A stretch of DNA of 64,000 bases from Punctularia strigosozonata HHB-11173 SS5 (GCF_000264995.1 NW_006767446.1:262397-326396); one strand, 5' to 3'. Positions 33,512 to 45,764 are shown, counted from the first letter of the stretch. The notes: generated by a model from the sequence alone, not told the origin. Translations and numbers: made by a program.

Positions 33512-34725
33512 TTAACAACAGGACGGAGATCCCGGGAGGCAGCCGCAGTGTCCCAAGAGGTGACTCAGGGCCCATACAGCCCTGGCTATCCGTGCACGGT
33601 TCCGCATATTAGGGCTCTTCAGGCAATCGCGATAATGTCGCCGCCAATCGGAAACCCGCTCCGCCGACGCGAGTGCCTGCCTAACTCCGTCCGCGCTGCG
33701 TGTCCAGTCCGCGTCCGTCGGTACAAGACGGGAAGAGCGGATGAGCGGGAGCCAGACGTGGTGCTGCGCGAGTTGGCAGCAGAGGAAGTCGCGCCACGCG
33801 CGGGAGGTGCACTCAAGCGCGCGGAGGGAGGCGCCGTCGAGGCGTGCCAGGATCTGGAGCACGACGTCCGCAGGGCACGCGTAGGGAAAGACGGATTCGG
33901 GAGGGGCAGCAGGCGTGCCGGCGGGCAGGTCGTGCACGGCGGGGAAGTGGTCCGGACGCTTGAGGTGGACGATGCCGAAGTCGGCCTCGTGCACGTACTC
34001 CATCCGCTCGTCGAACCCGTCCATCCATGCACCGGCTGGATCGTCCTCGTCGCCGTACCCGAAGCGAAAGTTCTCCATGATGCGGATGTAGTTGCGTTGC
34101 GGCGGCTTGCCGGCGGCCTGGTATGTCCAGGGAGAGCTCACGACTAGGTGCGACATCGTGACGAGATCCGGGTCGTCTATGTGGACCTGGAACGCCCATG
34201 CGCACACGGGCCCGGAGTTGGTCCAGAGATACCAGGCAGGTAGTGCCGGACCTTCGCTAGGAAACGATCGAGGGTGGGAGGCGCGCGCCCAGCAGACGGC
34301 GAGTCGGAGGCAAAGCTCGTGCGCGAGCAGTCCGGTGGTCAGGTGGACCTCGAAGCGGCCGGAGCGGAGGCACGATCTTGTGTTTGGTGGTCTATTGACG
34401 GGGTCGTCGCGCTCGAGCGTCTCCTGGTCCGCCACTGCCGCGGGATCATCGTCACGGCGAGGCGCTACGACCGCGCCACTGCCACCGCCTTCTGGTATGA
34501 GTGTCAGGAGGTGAAGACAGAGTGGCCCGACTGAAAGTTAGATGATGACTTACCGAACCTCCCTGGGGGGCTTATGCAGTCCGCATAGACGGCCACTAAA
34601 GAGCGACCGAGCCAGATGCCATCGTCGTGCGACAGCCCGGGCAACTCATTGAATTGTATGTAGTGTGTCTTGCTCGGATTGAGGAACACCTCGGAGCACG
34701 GTCCACCGCAGATGACACAGAACAT
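33512..34725 (-). CDS. F-box family protein with N-terminal CxxCGGPxC motif (copy D)
   Basis: Two exons, 34725-34554 and 34491-33512, encode 383 aa. It begins MFCVICGGPCSEV, so the cysteine motif is CxxCGGPC with one residue fewer than in copies A and B. Exon 1 ends VAVYADCISPPGRF. The intron (GTAAGT to ACCAG, 62 bp) is in the conserved position. Exon 2 holds LAHELCLRLAVCWARASHP, HLKRPDHFPAVHDLP, an F-box-like segment (CPADVVLQILARLDGASLRA) and PTDADWTRSADGVRQ. The VDWRRYY block is altered to VSDWRRHYRDC. This copy is richer in GC than B and C. Function as a ubiquitin-ligase adaptor is inferred. Confidence 0.8.
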
Positions 34726-35205
34726 GACCGGCTAGTGCTTTATGAATGCTTGGGAGATGTACTTGGAAAAGGCTCGATAGCTGGTGCCACACAGATATCG
34801 TCCCTTGTCTTGGAGTTATCTGTGCATCACCGGTGGACATCAGATATGCATATCGAGCAGTCGATCAGATCCGCGAGTCCAATAATCTGCATAAAGATTT
34901 AATGGCCCAAGGGGAGTCACGGACAAATCAGTGCAACAATGGAGTAAGTACCGAAGCTTCCGCGTGAAAGACCGGTCTTAGCCTCAACCGCTATCTGCCT
35001 TGAGGTTTCAACAACGGATCTTGCACGCCCGCGATATCCCAAAAATGCCCCGGATGCGCATTGTTGAGGCTACAAGCGCTCCAGGATCCGCGTTCTGTTT
35101 GAAGAATGAAGGTGAGAACAAGAGAACAAGTATCCGTGCTGCGGTCTGTAAGCCCGCGCTCGCCGCTCGGGCTGAGCGCCATGTCGTTCGTTCCATACGA
35201 CCACG
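34726..35205. other. Intergenic between divergent genes
   Basis: Shared upstream region of copy D and the single-pass membrane protein gene. No gene seen. Confidence 0.5.
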
Positions 35206-36900
35206 ATGATCGTCCTTGACGACCAAGAACCGGGCTCTTCTACATCGACCAAAGCTCAACAAGCCGAGCAGGAGCATCGTGCGCCTACAGAGTACGAGGG
35301 TTCAGCTTCGGAAGAGACCCCTCTCCTGCCTCCGCCCCCAGCGTACTCCAGCACCGCTCCGTACAATCATGCAGTAATTTCGCCTCTTGGAGTACCACCG
35401 CCGGCACCAGATGGACACGGAAAGCGAGGCAGCGGGCGTCGCGCAAGGTGGAGGTTTTTCGGAGCGTTCGTAATAGCGCTCACCGTGGTTCTCTCGGTAA
35501 AGGGTTTGGTGCAGGCGTTGTGGTCCTGGAAGTTGAACCAGCACCGGAATTCTAGAAACGGGGCTGTAGAGGTGAGCGCTAGGTTCATACTTGCCACGTT
35601 ATCTTTCATTCATACGAGACAATGGCTTTGACCAGCCGCCGACGACATGGCCTCATGAAGACGACGATGGGATCCCGGCGCAGTACTGCGTCAAGACATC
35701 GCAATTCTCCCGAAGCACCAGCGATGGACACCTGCAACACACGTTTGTGCTTTCGTCCAATGCCACCTCCCTCCTGTTTTTATCTCGGGGGGAGGGGCTT
35801 TTCGGCGAGCTCGAGATGGTGACTGCCGACGGAATGGAGAAGCCAGAGTCGGTACTATTCCACATCAAGGCTCCGAGTTCGGAGGAGGGGACGTCAGCTC
35901 TGCATTCTGCGTGCCTGTTAAGGGAAGTTGGTGGTGGTACCGGCGTCAGGCTCGTGGTACGATCGATTCCTGATCGAGCACTTGTCTACATCTGACTTTG
36001 CACCTTCAGGCCGCCCCCCACATTAACGTATCGTCTGCGGCCCGTCAACCGATTCGCCTTCGCGTTGCCATTCCTTTCGATCCACAAGCTTACAGCCGTG
36101 GCTACGCCCTCCGCACTGTCCTCCCGTCCTTTACCCACAACGTTGCAATCAGCATCTACACCGGTACCACATTTTCGACATTCAGTCTTTCCTCCTCGGA
36201 CGCGCCCATCCGGGTTTCGGGCGTCAATACCGAAACTCTACGCCTCAATACCTCGCACGCGCCCATCACCCTGGTGCAATCCGCCATCTCCGGCACGGCA
36301 GAGCTTACAAATCATAACGGGAGCATACTGGTAGGCAACGCCACGGGTCTACATAACCTCGAGCACCAGAAGACGGCCTCACGGCTCATAATGCGTACCA
36401 CGGACGCGTACGTATCTCTTCCTTATTCTCTGGTGGACCCGGCCCTGAGGTGATCGTCGCACAGCCCATTAAATGCTACCATCCACCTCGTCGCCTCACC
36501 CTATCACATTCCATCCTTCTCTTTGCATGCACGCACCTCCGGCCCGGATGCCCCGCTCTTCTTCGACGTCCCCTCCATGTCGACCACGCTCATGTCGACC
36601 GTCGCACTCTCTGCAAACACTGACGGCGCCCCGGCTACCGTCGAGCTCCCTCCCGCGTTTGAGGGCCAATTCGTCGTGCGCGGCGCGGTGCCCGCGGTGT
36701 TCGTCCGGAAGGACCCGGAGGACCCGTACGGGCTGCGCAGGACGAGGAAGACGACGGTTTCGATGGTGGGGGAGAACGGCATGATTGCGACGGGGTCGGC
36801 TCGGTGGTACCCCAAGCATCCTCTGGCGGGAGACGTGTCGGTCGAAGATGGGTTCGTGAACGTCACCGCCGTTGGGTCTGCCGCTTCGTTGAACTTGTGA
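35206..36900 (+). CDS. Single-pass membrane protein with beta-rich extracellular domain
   Basis: Four exons (35206-35571, 35636-35956, 36010-36407, 36465-36900) encode 506 aa in frame. A disordered cytoplasmic N-terminus with a TPLLPPPPAYSS motif is followed by a basic stop-transfer segment and one helix (FFGAFVIALTVVLSVKGL), a type II topology. The long C-terminal region is made of short beta strands with repeating Asn/Ser/Thr turns (VRLVAAPHINVSS, NTSHAPITLVQSAISGTAEL, NHNGSILVGNATG) like adhesin-type beta-solenoids (DUF7330/DUF4097-like, by impression). Several N-x-S/T sites fit an extracellular location. Similar proteins are common in Agaricomycetes and have no known role. It shares an upstream region of about 480 bp with copy D. 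The start is the first in-frame ATG. Confidence 0.68.
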
Positions 36901-37287
36901 AGGCGCTTTGGTTTCTGGTTTAGTTGATATAAATTGCTCTCCAACTATGCATTAATAGGTTCGATCTCGGTGTGTATCGTAGTCTTTAGTAGTCTTTGGG
37001 TATAATGGCGACTTCGCTCTTTTCATACTTATGAAAGCGACAGTCCGGCGCTTATCCCTTTTAGGGTTAAGCGCGCGTCAGAGTGACAAGCGCCCGGCGC
37101 GTCGATGCCACAAACTTCTACGCGCTTCCGGCACACTCTTCCCTTCGTCCATACGCCAGACCGTGTTGTATCGATAGCTTCAACTGACTCAGCTGTATCC
37201 ATATCCTTCATATCTTGTCTTGCACCCCTTCTATCCATCCCTTACTCTCTCATTCCTCCTCTAATCGACACGAAAAGATAGACGAAG
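36901..37287. other. Intergenic, FES1 promoter region
   Basis: No gene recognised. Short same-strand spacer. Confidence 0.5.
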
Positions 37288-38443
37288 ATGCAATCAATCC
37301 TCCGCTGGTCCATCGAAAACTCGGATCCGAGCAGCAGCCAAAACGCAAGCCATGTAGAACCGAGAAAAATCGACCCGGAGATCATCGACATGATCCTGGG
37401 CAAGCCTGACTCGGAGCTGATGAAGGAGGCGCTCGCTATCGCTGTTGACGAGAGCCGGGACGAAGACGAGCGGGTGCAAGCTTTGGACGACTTCGAGATG
37501 CTCATTGAGCAGATCGACAATGCAAACAGTACGTTATCTTCTTCCACAACTCTGCTTAGATCTATAATCGTAGAACGCTTGTAACTGATTCACCGTTCCT
37601 TCAGACCTCGAGAAACTACACATGTGGGAGCCGCTTCACAACCTCCTCCTCTCCCCCACCTCTCCAACGTCACTCAAGTCGCACGTCCTCTGGATACTCG
37701 GTACTGCCGTGCAAAACAACCCCGCCGCGCAGCATGCCTATTCCCAGATCACGCCTCCGCCAGTACCGACCCTCCTCTCGTTCCTCTCGCCCGCCTCAAC
37801 GTCCTCTCCCAAAGTGCGCTCAAGGGCGGTATACGCGCTCTCCGGCCTGCTGAAGCACAACGTCGCGGCGGTGCGCCAGCTCGATCGCGAAGATGAGGCG
37901 GGCTGGGCCGTGCTCCGGGACGCGCTCGAAGACTCAGACGTCACCGTGCGGCGCAAGGTCGCGTTTCTGCTCGGCGCGCTCCTCACGCCCACTTCGACCT
38001 ATTCCGATTCTTCACCTCTACCTTCCGCCTCGGGACCGACGCTGCACACCTCCCCTCCCCCTCCCCCCGATCAGAACAGCCAACCCGTTCACCCCAATTC
38101 GCACGCGTCGATGGTCGCCGACCCGTCCTCGGCGAACACCTCTCCTCTGGCCGTCTCCGCGCTCGCCGCTCACGGCATCCTCGACAAGCTGATTAGCGCG
38201 CTTGCGCACCCCGTACCCCACGGCGCCGACGGCGAGCACGACGGCCGCGATGCCGACTTTGAGGAAAAGGTCGTCAATGCACTGTATACGTACGCCGTCG
38301 TGTGTGGTGCGCCGCTTGAGCAGGGACAGAAGCAGGCTCTGCGGGCGTATTTGGAGGCGGAAGCGAAGGGCGAAGCGGGAACCCACAGTTGGGGATTGAC
38401 GGATCGGGAACTACGGGCCCTGAAGACAAAGATTCGGGACTAG
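37288..38443 (+). CDS. FES1: Hsp70 nucleotide exchange factor Fes1/HspBP1-like
   Basis: Two exons, 37288-37528 and 37605-38443, encode 359 aa. The N-terminus [13 protein letters not shown] is the hallmark start of Fes1. Armadillo-like repeats follow: [53 protein letters not shown] and [13 protein letters not shown]. Fes1 releases ADP from cytosolic Hsp70 (Ssa type) so that misfolded clients can go to the proteasome. The C-terminal part has a Pro/Ser-rich insert of about 50 residues ([18 protein letters not shown] region) that makes it longer than yeast Fes1 (290 aa), plus a helical end. A decayed copy of the 3' half lies 2 kb downstream. Confidence 0.93.
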
Positions 38444-40484
38444 GATATTGATTAGATGTTCACAGTACTCCTTCGAGCCCTGAATTAATAACATGCGTTC
38501 CAGGCATTACCGACAACGACAGATACGCGAGAGCGCGTCTGCTGGTATTGTTATCTGCTCCTCCTTCGGGCAGCAATATCCTGACCTCGCTGGTTGGTAG
38601 CTGAGTCGAGAGAACGATACTGTACTCATTGCATCACGCGCCATCAACCGGCCCTGAGGTAGTCCTTCAAACATGTGATCACGAATTTGACGATGTCCTC
38701 GGTGCTCATCCTGCCGCTCGCTCACCTCCTCTCGTTTGAAAGCACTACTGGTGTAACGTAATCCGTTCCTCGAGCGCGGCGATTTTGCGCTTAGTCTTGG
38801 GTTCCATGCACTACGACCAAGTGCTACAAAGTCTGGTTGCACGGCCATCCCGGGTCCTCATGACTACCAGGTCTTATGGACAACGCGCAGCTCGACTCGC
38901 CTCAATACTTCCGTCTTGTCGGTCCAGCGTGCCCGACTCTTCTGCTTCCCGCTCATATTCCCGCAAGACCATATTTGATGACACAGTAACACGGTGCGAA
39001 GCTCCGATAACCTCCAGCTCGTGTGCGTAATCATGAATGAATTATGACGGGGATGCCCAACACAGAGCCACGGTATCTGCCAAGGTGCTGCGAGAGATCG
39101 CAGAATCTACCCCACAACAATTTCGCATGAACTCCGTCAACGATTTCAGCACCGGGTGGCAGACTGTGTCTGAAGCAGCTATGGAAGCAAAACTATGGGA
39201 CATAGCCGAGGTCTTGATCGAGCCTCCACCACAACCGGGCCAGGAGAACGGAACACAATTAAGGTCCGCTTCCGACACGTGAGCCTACATTCCGCTGTCT
39301 CGATTCTGCAATAACGCCTCTGTAGTTCTCAGACGGAGCCCTTCGTGCGCGAAAGACCTCCCCATAGCGAAATCAACGCTGACGAAGACGCGCATTCGAA
39401 GAGCAATCGTACGGCAAATATGGAACAAATGCGCCCCAATGAATCCGAGAGGCATAACAAAGGGGAGCGGAGGAATGAGCGTGACGAATGGCTCCCTCCA
39501 GCTCCATCGCGGGTTTCAGAAGCGTTGGATATCCTCCAGGATCGAGAACTGCTCGTATGGGCCCGTAACGATGTCGACTCTCCCGCTCTTGCAACCCGTC
39601 AAGATGCTGTTATCGTCTCCGGACAAAGTGATGGGTACGTCCTTGCTCGCGCGGCAGGCGTACGTACGCGCCATGCTAACAGACATGGTCCGTTTGTAGG
39701 GAGGCGGCATGATGTTCAGCTGTACGTTGGCTCCTGCGGGGGCTGTGTCTGAAGCTCAGGAGCCAGCGCAGACTTGAGGCATGCCAAGGCGCGCTCGGAG
39801 TTCCCTGGGCATAGCGTTCGTGGCAGCATCGGCAGCCCGGAGGTGGCCAGGCAAACCGTTGCCTGGAATTGCTGGAGAGCTTCCTCGAAGTGAAGCGCGC
39901 CGTCGGCCCCTCTTCCGGTCAGCATGACAAATGCCTTCGCTCGCGGTGGTGAAACACAATTCGCACCAACGACACCGGCGTCAAGCGCTGGTCCGCGCAG
40001 TCCTCTGGGACCGCACGATGATGTTTGAAATATGATATATAGCTGGCGGTTGTGGAAGGGTACGCTGCGATTGGGCGGACGTGCAGGAGTGATGAAGATC
40101 TCGAAGACGGACATTGCCTGATAGGTTGTGATTCGAGCCTCCTTGATGCACTGAAAGAATCCGATAGTGCATGTTATCTTGCGTATTATATAGCGATGCA
40201 AATGTACTCGCGAACGACGCGGAATGACAATCATTGAATTACGAAGGAACGAGCACTTTGCTCAAGGATGAACAGTAAGATACACGCGACTGTCTGATAC
40301 TGTTATTGGGTCAGCACCAACCGATGCACCGCAGGTTGGCCAACTAGAGCGACGTGCCAAATCCCAATGTGCGACGCCGTAACTACAAGAACGACGGCCA
40401 ACATCCCAGCCTGGTCTCGATCCACCAACCAGTTGAACGCAACGTGTGGAACACTCTCCTCGCCTCTAGCGGTACTCGGCTGCA
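38444..40484. other. Intergenic, no firm gene
   Basis: About 2 kb. The best open frame is 39037-39282 (81 codons, ending before a GTGAGC donor-like site) but it resembles nothing I know. I would not call it a gene without transcripts. Confidence 0.4.
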
Positions 40485-40862
40485 GGCTTGACTGTGCGTG
40501 CAAGGTCTTTCCCCTCCTCGGCGCACTCCTCACGCTCACCCCTACTTCCTCGGATTTTTCAGCTCAACCCGCCTTTTCGGGTCTAACACCGCACTCCTTC
40601 CCTGTTCCTCTGGTTAGAATCCCAAGTGGTGAGCGTCGATGGTGGCCGACCCTATGTTCGAGAACGGCTCTTCAAACGCTATCGCCGTGCTCACGCCGCA
40701 CGGTTCACGAGCTTGTCGGTGTACTTGAGCACCCGCACCCATACAAGGCGAGGCCGAGTAAGACGATCGCGACGCTGACTCTGAGTAGAAAGTTGCAGGC
40801 ACGGTGTACGCGTAGGCAGCTGTGTGCGGCGCATCGTTTGAGCACGAGCAGCGAAACGGAGA
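40485..40862 (+). pseudogene. Decayed partial duplicate of FES1 exon 2
   Basis: The DNA aligns by eye with FES1 from about 37945 to 38330. Examples are GTGCGTGCAAGGTC against GTGCGGCGCAAGGTC, CTCGGCGCACTCCTCACG against CTCGGCGCGCTCCTCACG, CGTCGATGGTGGCCGACCC against CGTCGATGGTCGCCGACCC, and TTGAGCACGAGCAG against TTGAGCAGGGACAG. Indels and stops break the frame and neither the first exon nor the armadillo core is present. The copy has the same orientation as FES1, 2 kb downstream, so an old segmental duplication is likely. Confidence 0.75.
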
Positions 40863-40946
40863 ACGTATCAGATGATCATTCAAATTATCCGGGATCACAC
40901 TGTTGTAGTACAAAAGCTGTAACCGCAAAGCTACGAGATTTGTGAA

Positions 40947-43690
40947 CTAGATCTCGGTTGGAGACGCCTGAATGTATTTTGTCAGATTGATCCGTGAATG
41001 TAGTTTGTGGCATAACTGACCGTGATGTCATCATCCACAGCCAGAGCTGCGGGCTGATAGTTGTCGAAACCTTGGGCAGCGGCGGCGGTGATAGTATCCT
41101 TGCCATCAGAGATGGCCTGCGCAACAGCGGGGGGCAGCTGCTTGGGCAACATCTTGGCGTCCTGCGAGACGAGATTGACACGATTCTCCAGTGTTTCTGT
41201 AACCTCCTTTTGGGTCTGTTGTGCGTTCGGATAAGGGGCGATAAGTGGTGAGCAACGACGAGAAGAACACGCGCATACCTTCTCCACGAGATTACGCACA
41301 GCGGCCTGAGCGTTGTCCGAAAATTCGTCCAGCTCGCGGCTCCTCCTAGCGACCGCGTTGGGATCGTCGGTGCTCTTACTGAGCTCATCGCAGAGACGCA
41401 CGCCGGGCATGATGTGAGCGATGGAGATCTGCGTATACATCTTGGCGATTGTGGAGAAGAGGGAGAAGTACGCTTGGCACATCAGGGAGGTGGTGTAAAG
41501 CTCCTGTCGGGAGACGTCGAGTAAAGAGATATTGCCGATAAGGAGCTTGCGAGCGGAGTCGACCTGAAGCACGAAGTCCTTAACGTTGTTCTTGACTACG
41601 TGTTCCACCATAGCGGAGAGGGAGCCGAAGAACCGGACTAGGTTGGTGATCTGAGCTTTCATCTGGATCAGCGTACCGATGCATTGCATGAGCACGTTCT
41701 TGATATCGCTCTAAGAAAGCAATGGGAGACCTTGAGCAATGTAATCCGAAGAACATAGATTGACACTTGCCATGGCGATATTCTCAGCCTCAAGCTGTTT
41801 AAGGTTCGCCTTAATGCGGGACAGTTCCGCCTCCACCTTGGCGGAGTGGGCCGCCGACTTGGCGTAATTATCTTGGGCAGATGTATACGCAGCCTGTGTT
41901 ATGCTCATCTTCTCGACGGCAGCTGACAGACGAGCATTTTCTGAAGGATCGCAGGAATGAGCGCGTTTCGACATGCATTCTGGTTACTTACGCGCAGCCG
42001 GATCCTGCACCTGCGTCGTAGCAGGCACCTTGCCGATCATCGGCGCCTATCACGTCAAAACGTTAGCTTGACTACATAGTCGATGCACGACGTGCATACC
42101 GCGCCGGGAGCGCCCCCGGGAAGACTTTGAGCCGTAGCCGAGAGACGGGTGATTGTCACCTGCGCCTCGACAACTGCGTCTTGCCATTCTTTCACCGTTT
42201 TGTCGTCGGGTTTGGAGGAGGTGAGTTCTTTGTCCTTCGTCAAGACCCCCTCGAGAAGACCGATAACCTACAGCAGGTGAGCGACAGATGCATCTGAGAC
42301 GGAAGGTGCTCCATACCCTGAGAACTTTCTCGATAGCTGCCTTGAGATCTGTGCTAGGTTGATCTTGCGTCCAGTCAGTGGTTTTGAGCATGTGCTCAAG
42401 CGGAATCTTGACAAATTGTATTCCGCTCTTCGGTTGGCCCTTTCCGGGAGACAGGCTGTCCCACAACACTTTACCGTCGGTGCTCGCGCCTATTACGGAG
42501 GCAAGCGAAGTCACAGAGGCAGCTGCGGTAAGCGAGGCGGCATAGGCAGGATCAGTAGCAGTGTTTGGCATCGTGGCTGGGCGAACAATGCTCTTAGGTT
42601 GGGGAGCATTGTCTTGGCCAGCTGCGACGCCGCCGGAGCCCCTCGCGGCGCCCATCATCATGCCTATGCCCGCTGCAGGGGCCATGGCACCCATCATCGC
42701 TGGAAGCGCTTGGGCAATCGAGGTGGTTGCAGCTCTGGCAAGGCTTCCAGCGAGTTCCAGGCCCATCGACTCCCAGGCTAAACGGAGCGTCAGCTTGCTG
42801 AGTATCTAATAACGACATGCACTTACGACCAGGAACTTCATTGGCAGCCTTCTCAAACAAGGCTTTGGACGTGTCCAACTTGTCCTTGAGCGTCTTCGCA
42901 GCCTCATTGGCGTGCTCCAAGGTCGTCTGGGTCAATTCGGCCTCGAGACTCATACCGCCGATCTTGATCTCAGCTTGCTGCTGGCCAATGGCGACCTTGT
43001 CTTCCTTGGCGACCGTCACCTGGTGGACCTCGCAGACGAGCTGAAGCCATTCGGTGAACTTCTTCTCAATGTCTTGAGCGTACTTTAGACAGTCGTCGGA
43101 CCCGCCCTTAAGAAGCGTCAACTTGTCATGGAGCGCCATCTCTGCGCTAGGATGAGGCAGATCCGGGAGGTAGCCGACGATAGCCGCCATCTATACAACG
43201 ATGAGGAAGGATACGAGACAATGAGCACCGGAGTTTACTGACGTATTGTCCAAGCGCGACAGAGGTGGTGTTGATCAAGCCCATCTTCTTTTCAGCCTCG
43301 ATGAAGGCGAAACGGCCGGTGTCGGAGACTTGAACCAAGCAAGCCTTGAGTTCCGGGTGACTGAAAGCGGTAAGCACAGTTAACCTGCATGAAGACACTG
43401 AAAGCTCACCGAATGTACTTGAAACCACCTTTCGGCTCGGCATCCTTCAGGCTAATGCCTTGGGCTTTCGGGGAAGTGGCCGCAACGTAGCAGGAACCCA
43501 TTAGAGAAAGTGCCAGCGGAGCTGCCGAGAGGAGTTCGGCCCAGTCGTACTGGAACAGGAGCGAATTCTTGACATCGCGAGCGAAGGCGATCTGGGCTTT
43601 GCCGTTGCCTTGCTTCTTGAGTCGGTCGTCCTCGCGCTGGGCGATTTCGGCGAGCTGGCGAGAAGCCTCGGTAGACGAGACAAGAGCCAT
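40947..43690 (-). CDS. Helical protein of unknown function with a hydrophobic central segment (756 aa)
   Basis: Ten exons (43690-43410, 43360-43243, 43190-42827, 42777-42317, 42267-42100, 42046-41992, 41940-41765, 41710-41279, 41215-41021, 40967-40947) keep frame and encode 756 aa. I do not recognise the family. Almost all of it is predicted helix by eye. The N-terminal 95 residues end in a GGFKYIR motif, followed by a helical domain. At about 258-310 is an Ala/Gly/Met-rich hydrophobic stretch (ALPAMMGAMAPAAGIGMMMG). Then come a linker with VKIPLEHMLKTTDW, a coiled coil (SAKVEAELSRIKANLKQLEA), and a long helical C-terminus. Long helices around a hydrophobic hairpin recall alpha pore-forming proteins such as the HBL/xenorhabdolysin group, but this is only an analogy. 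If intron 9 is retained the end shifts to 40982. It is divergent from the 335-aa coiled-coil gene. Confidence 0.6.
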
Positions 43691-44657
43691 GGTATGGATG
43701 AGTGGTAAATATAGAAAATATGTTTTCCCCAGAGCAGAGAAGCGACGATGTCCTTGGGCTGTCCGTTCCACCATAGCCGCTTTTATACCTCGCTCTTCGA
43801 GTGCTTAGAAAGACTTAAAGTCCGAGTCGCCCCCAGTGTGTGCGCCTTCGGAGCCTACACACCGCCGACTGAATTGGAGACGTCAGACGTGCCTGAAGCA
43901 TTCGACGGCGACGGACTCACCGACGACAAGGAGTAATGACATGTCGAGCCGTCACCCCAACTACGCCGCCCATGCTTCGTAGGCTAGTCCGGTTTGGACC
44001 GCTGCCTGACAACTTAATCCATGATGCCGAAATTTGGAGTCGTCCAAGGGGCGAGGAGCCCATGACCCTCAAATGTAATGCCACATGACGGCTGGGGCCT
44101 GTCATGAAGGACGCAAAAGTCGGATCATTTCTGCGAGCGACCTGGCTTTGGCACCAGAATCCTATTTGATCGCTCCCACGAGCCGACAACTTGAAAGGTT
44201 TGACGGAGTCCACAATCATCGAACGTTCTATCTGGACAACACGAACCACGGCAGCCTTCCATTCGCTGTGTTGTCTCCGAAATTGTTGCTCTTGTGGGTT
44301 AGAGCGGGTCCTATATGGCACTAAACGTGTATGGAGTGAAATTCCGGCGAAGAATCGGCCTTGGGACTGCGGGGAGCATCGACGACATGAGCTGGTGCTT
44401 GAAACATGAACCAGACACATTCCCCGGTCGATTGACTTGGTGGCGGGAAACGGATCGCGAAATGCTAGGACATGCGGAGCAGACAACGAGCCGGTGAAGC
44501 CCTTGCTCCGTGTGCCTGACGTTGGAGGCACACCCAGGACCAAGAGTCGGATCCAAGCATCAGCCGACGGAGGATGGTTTGGTCTCAAAAGCTCCTTTGA
44601 AAAAACTTGAAGTCCTCGTTCGCTAGGAAAAGTGTCGCCGGGTCCTTCGAGAACGAA
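43691..44657. other. Divergent intergenic region
   Basis: About 970 bp shared upstream of two helical genes. A 268-codon minus-strand open frame (44723-43917) crosses it; its Ser/Arg-rich composition and overlap with the first exon of the next gene argue against a protein, but it is long for chance. Confidence 0.4.
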
Positions 44658-45764
44658 ATGACGAACTACGCGGAAGACCCCAGGCGTCGAGGAGGTGAGT
44701 GTGCGGACACCATGGCTCAGCATAGAGTTTAACCCTCACTGGCAGACGAACGCAAGAGCGAGACGGCCGTTATCATGCGGAAGATGGACGATATGGCCTC
44801 ACATTTGACCCACGATGTGGAGAACATCAAGTCGGTGAACGCCCAGCTGGCGATTGACTTCGAGGCCCGCCTTGATTCCGCATTCGAACGCTTGTTGGAC
44901 CTGACGAAGCTCGTGCTCGAAACGCCCGGGGACAACCTGATAGCCAGTCCCGACTTGCTCCAGTCCGTCCTAGGCGCCAAGTCCGCATTCCAAGCTCTCC
45001 TCTCGCAAGCGGAAGCCGCGCTCAAGTCTCTCGGAGGCCATTCCGAGCATGCCTTCGTCGACGAGAAGGAGGTGAACGATCTCGATAACGAGCTTCGCGC
45101 GTTCAAGTCGAGCATAGAGGTGGAACAGGCTTCTGCGGACAACATGCGTGCGCAATTATGGGAGCAGTTCTGCTCGTCCCAGCGTGACTTCGAGGATGCT
45201 GAGCGGCGTCTGCACGAAAAGGAAAGGGATCTCGACGTGAGTGTGACATGACAGCAGCATTATGCAGACTGACCTGAATTCCAGAACTTCTTCGTCTCCT
45301 TGTTCGCCGACCGTGACTCCGAGCTACGTCCGTTCCGTGACCACAAGTGGAACCAAGAGCAACGTCGTAACTCCGACGGATGGAGGCATACCTACATGCG
45401 CGAGTTCGCTGAGCTTGAGACGTGTTTGATCGACGACGTGGGACGAGCGATAGACCGCATAGAAGAACTCAAGCGGATCGCGGTCGACGAGGAACACAAG
45501 GTTATCGATGCCAAGGAAGTCGCCGCAGAGCTTTATTCCAAGGTGTACGATTTAGAGGTTTGGATGGACGGTAGTCTGATCCAGCTCGATCGTGACGCCT
45601 GCCTCAAGCATGTCCTCTGTCTCACAGATATCAAGATTCCTGCGATAGACGGGGACGTCCATGTTGCTGAATTCAAGCGGCAGATGGACGCATGTTTTCT
45701 CCAGCACTACACCGCAGAACGTTTAATCGAGCTCAAGCAAGGACAGGTATACGTGGAGATATAG
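44658..45764 (+). CDS. Coiled-coil protein of unknown function (335 aa)
   Basis: Three exons (44658-44694, 44746-45236, 45285-45764) encode 335 aa. It is acidic and almost wholly helical, with heptad-like stretches (DDMASHLTHDVENIKSVNAQ, RDFEDAERRLHEKERDLD, DDVGRAIDRIEELKRIAVDE). There is no signal peptide, no membrane helix and no motif I recognise. The short first exon is supported by a good GTGAGT donor and gives a natural ATG; an ATG at 44775 in exon 2 is an alternative. It is divergently placed from the 756-aa helical gene about 970 bp away, so the two may be co-regulated or act together. That partnership is inference from position and fold type. Confidence 0.6.
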
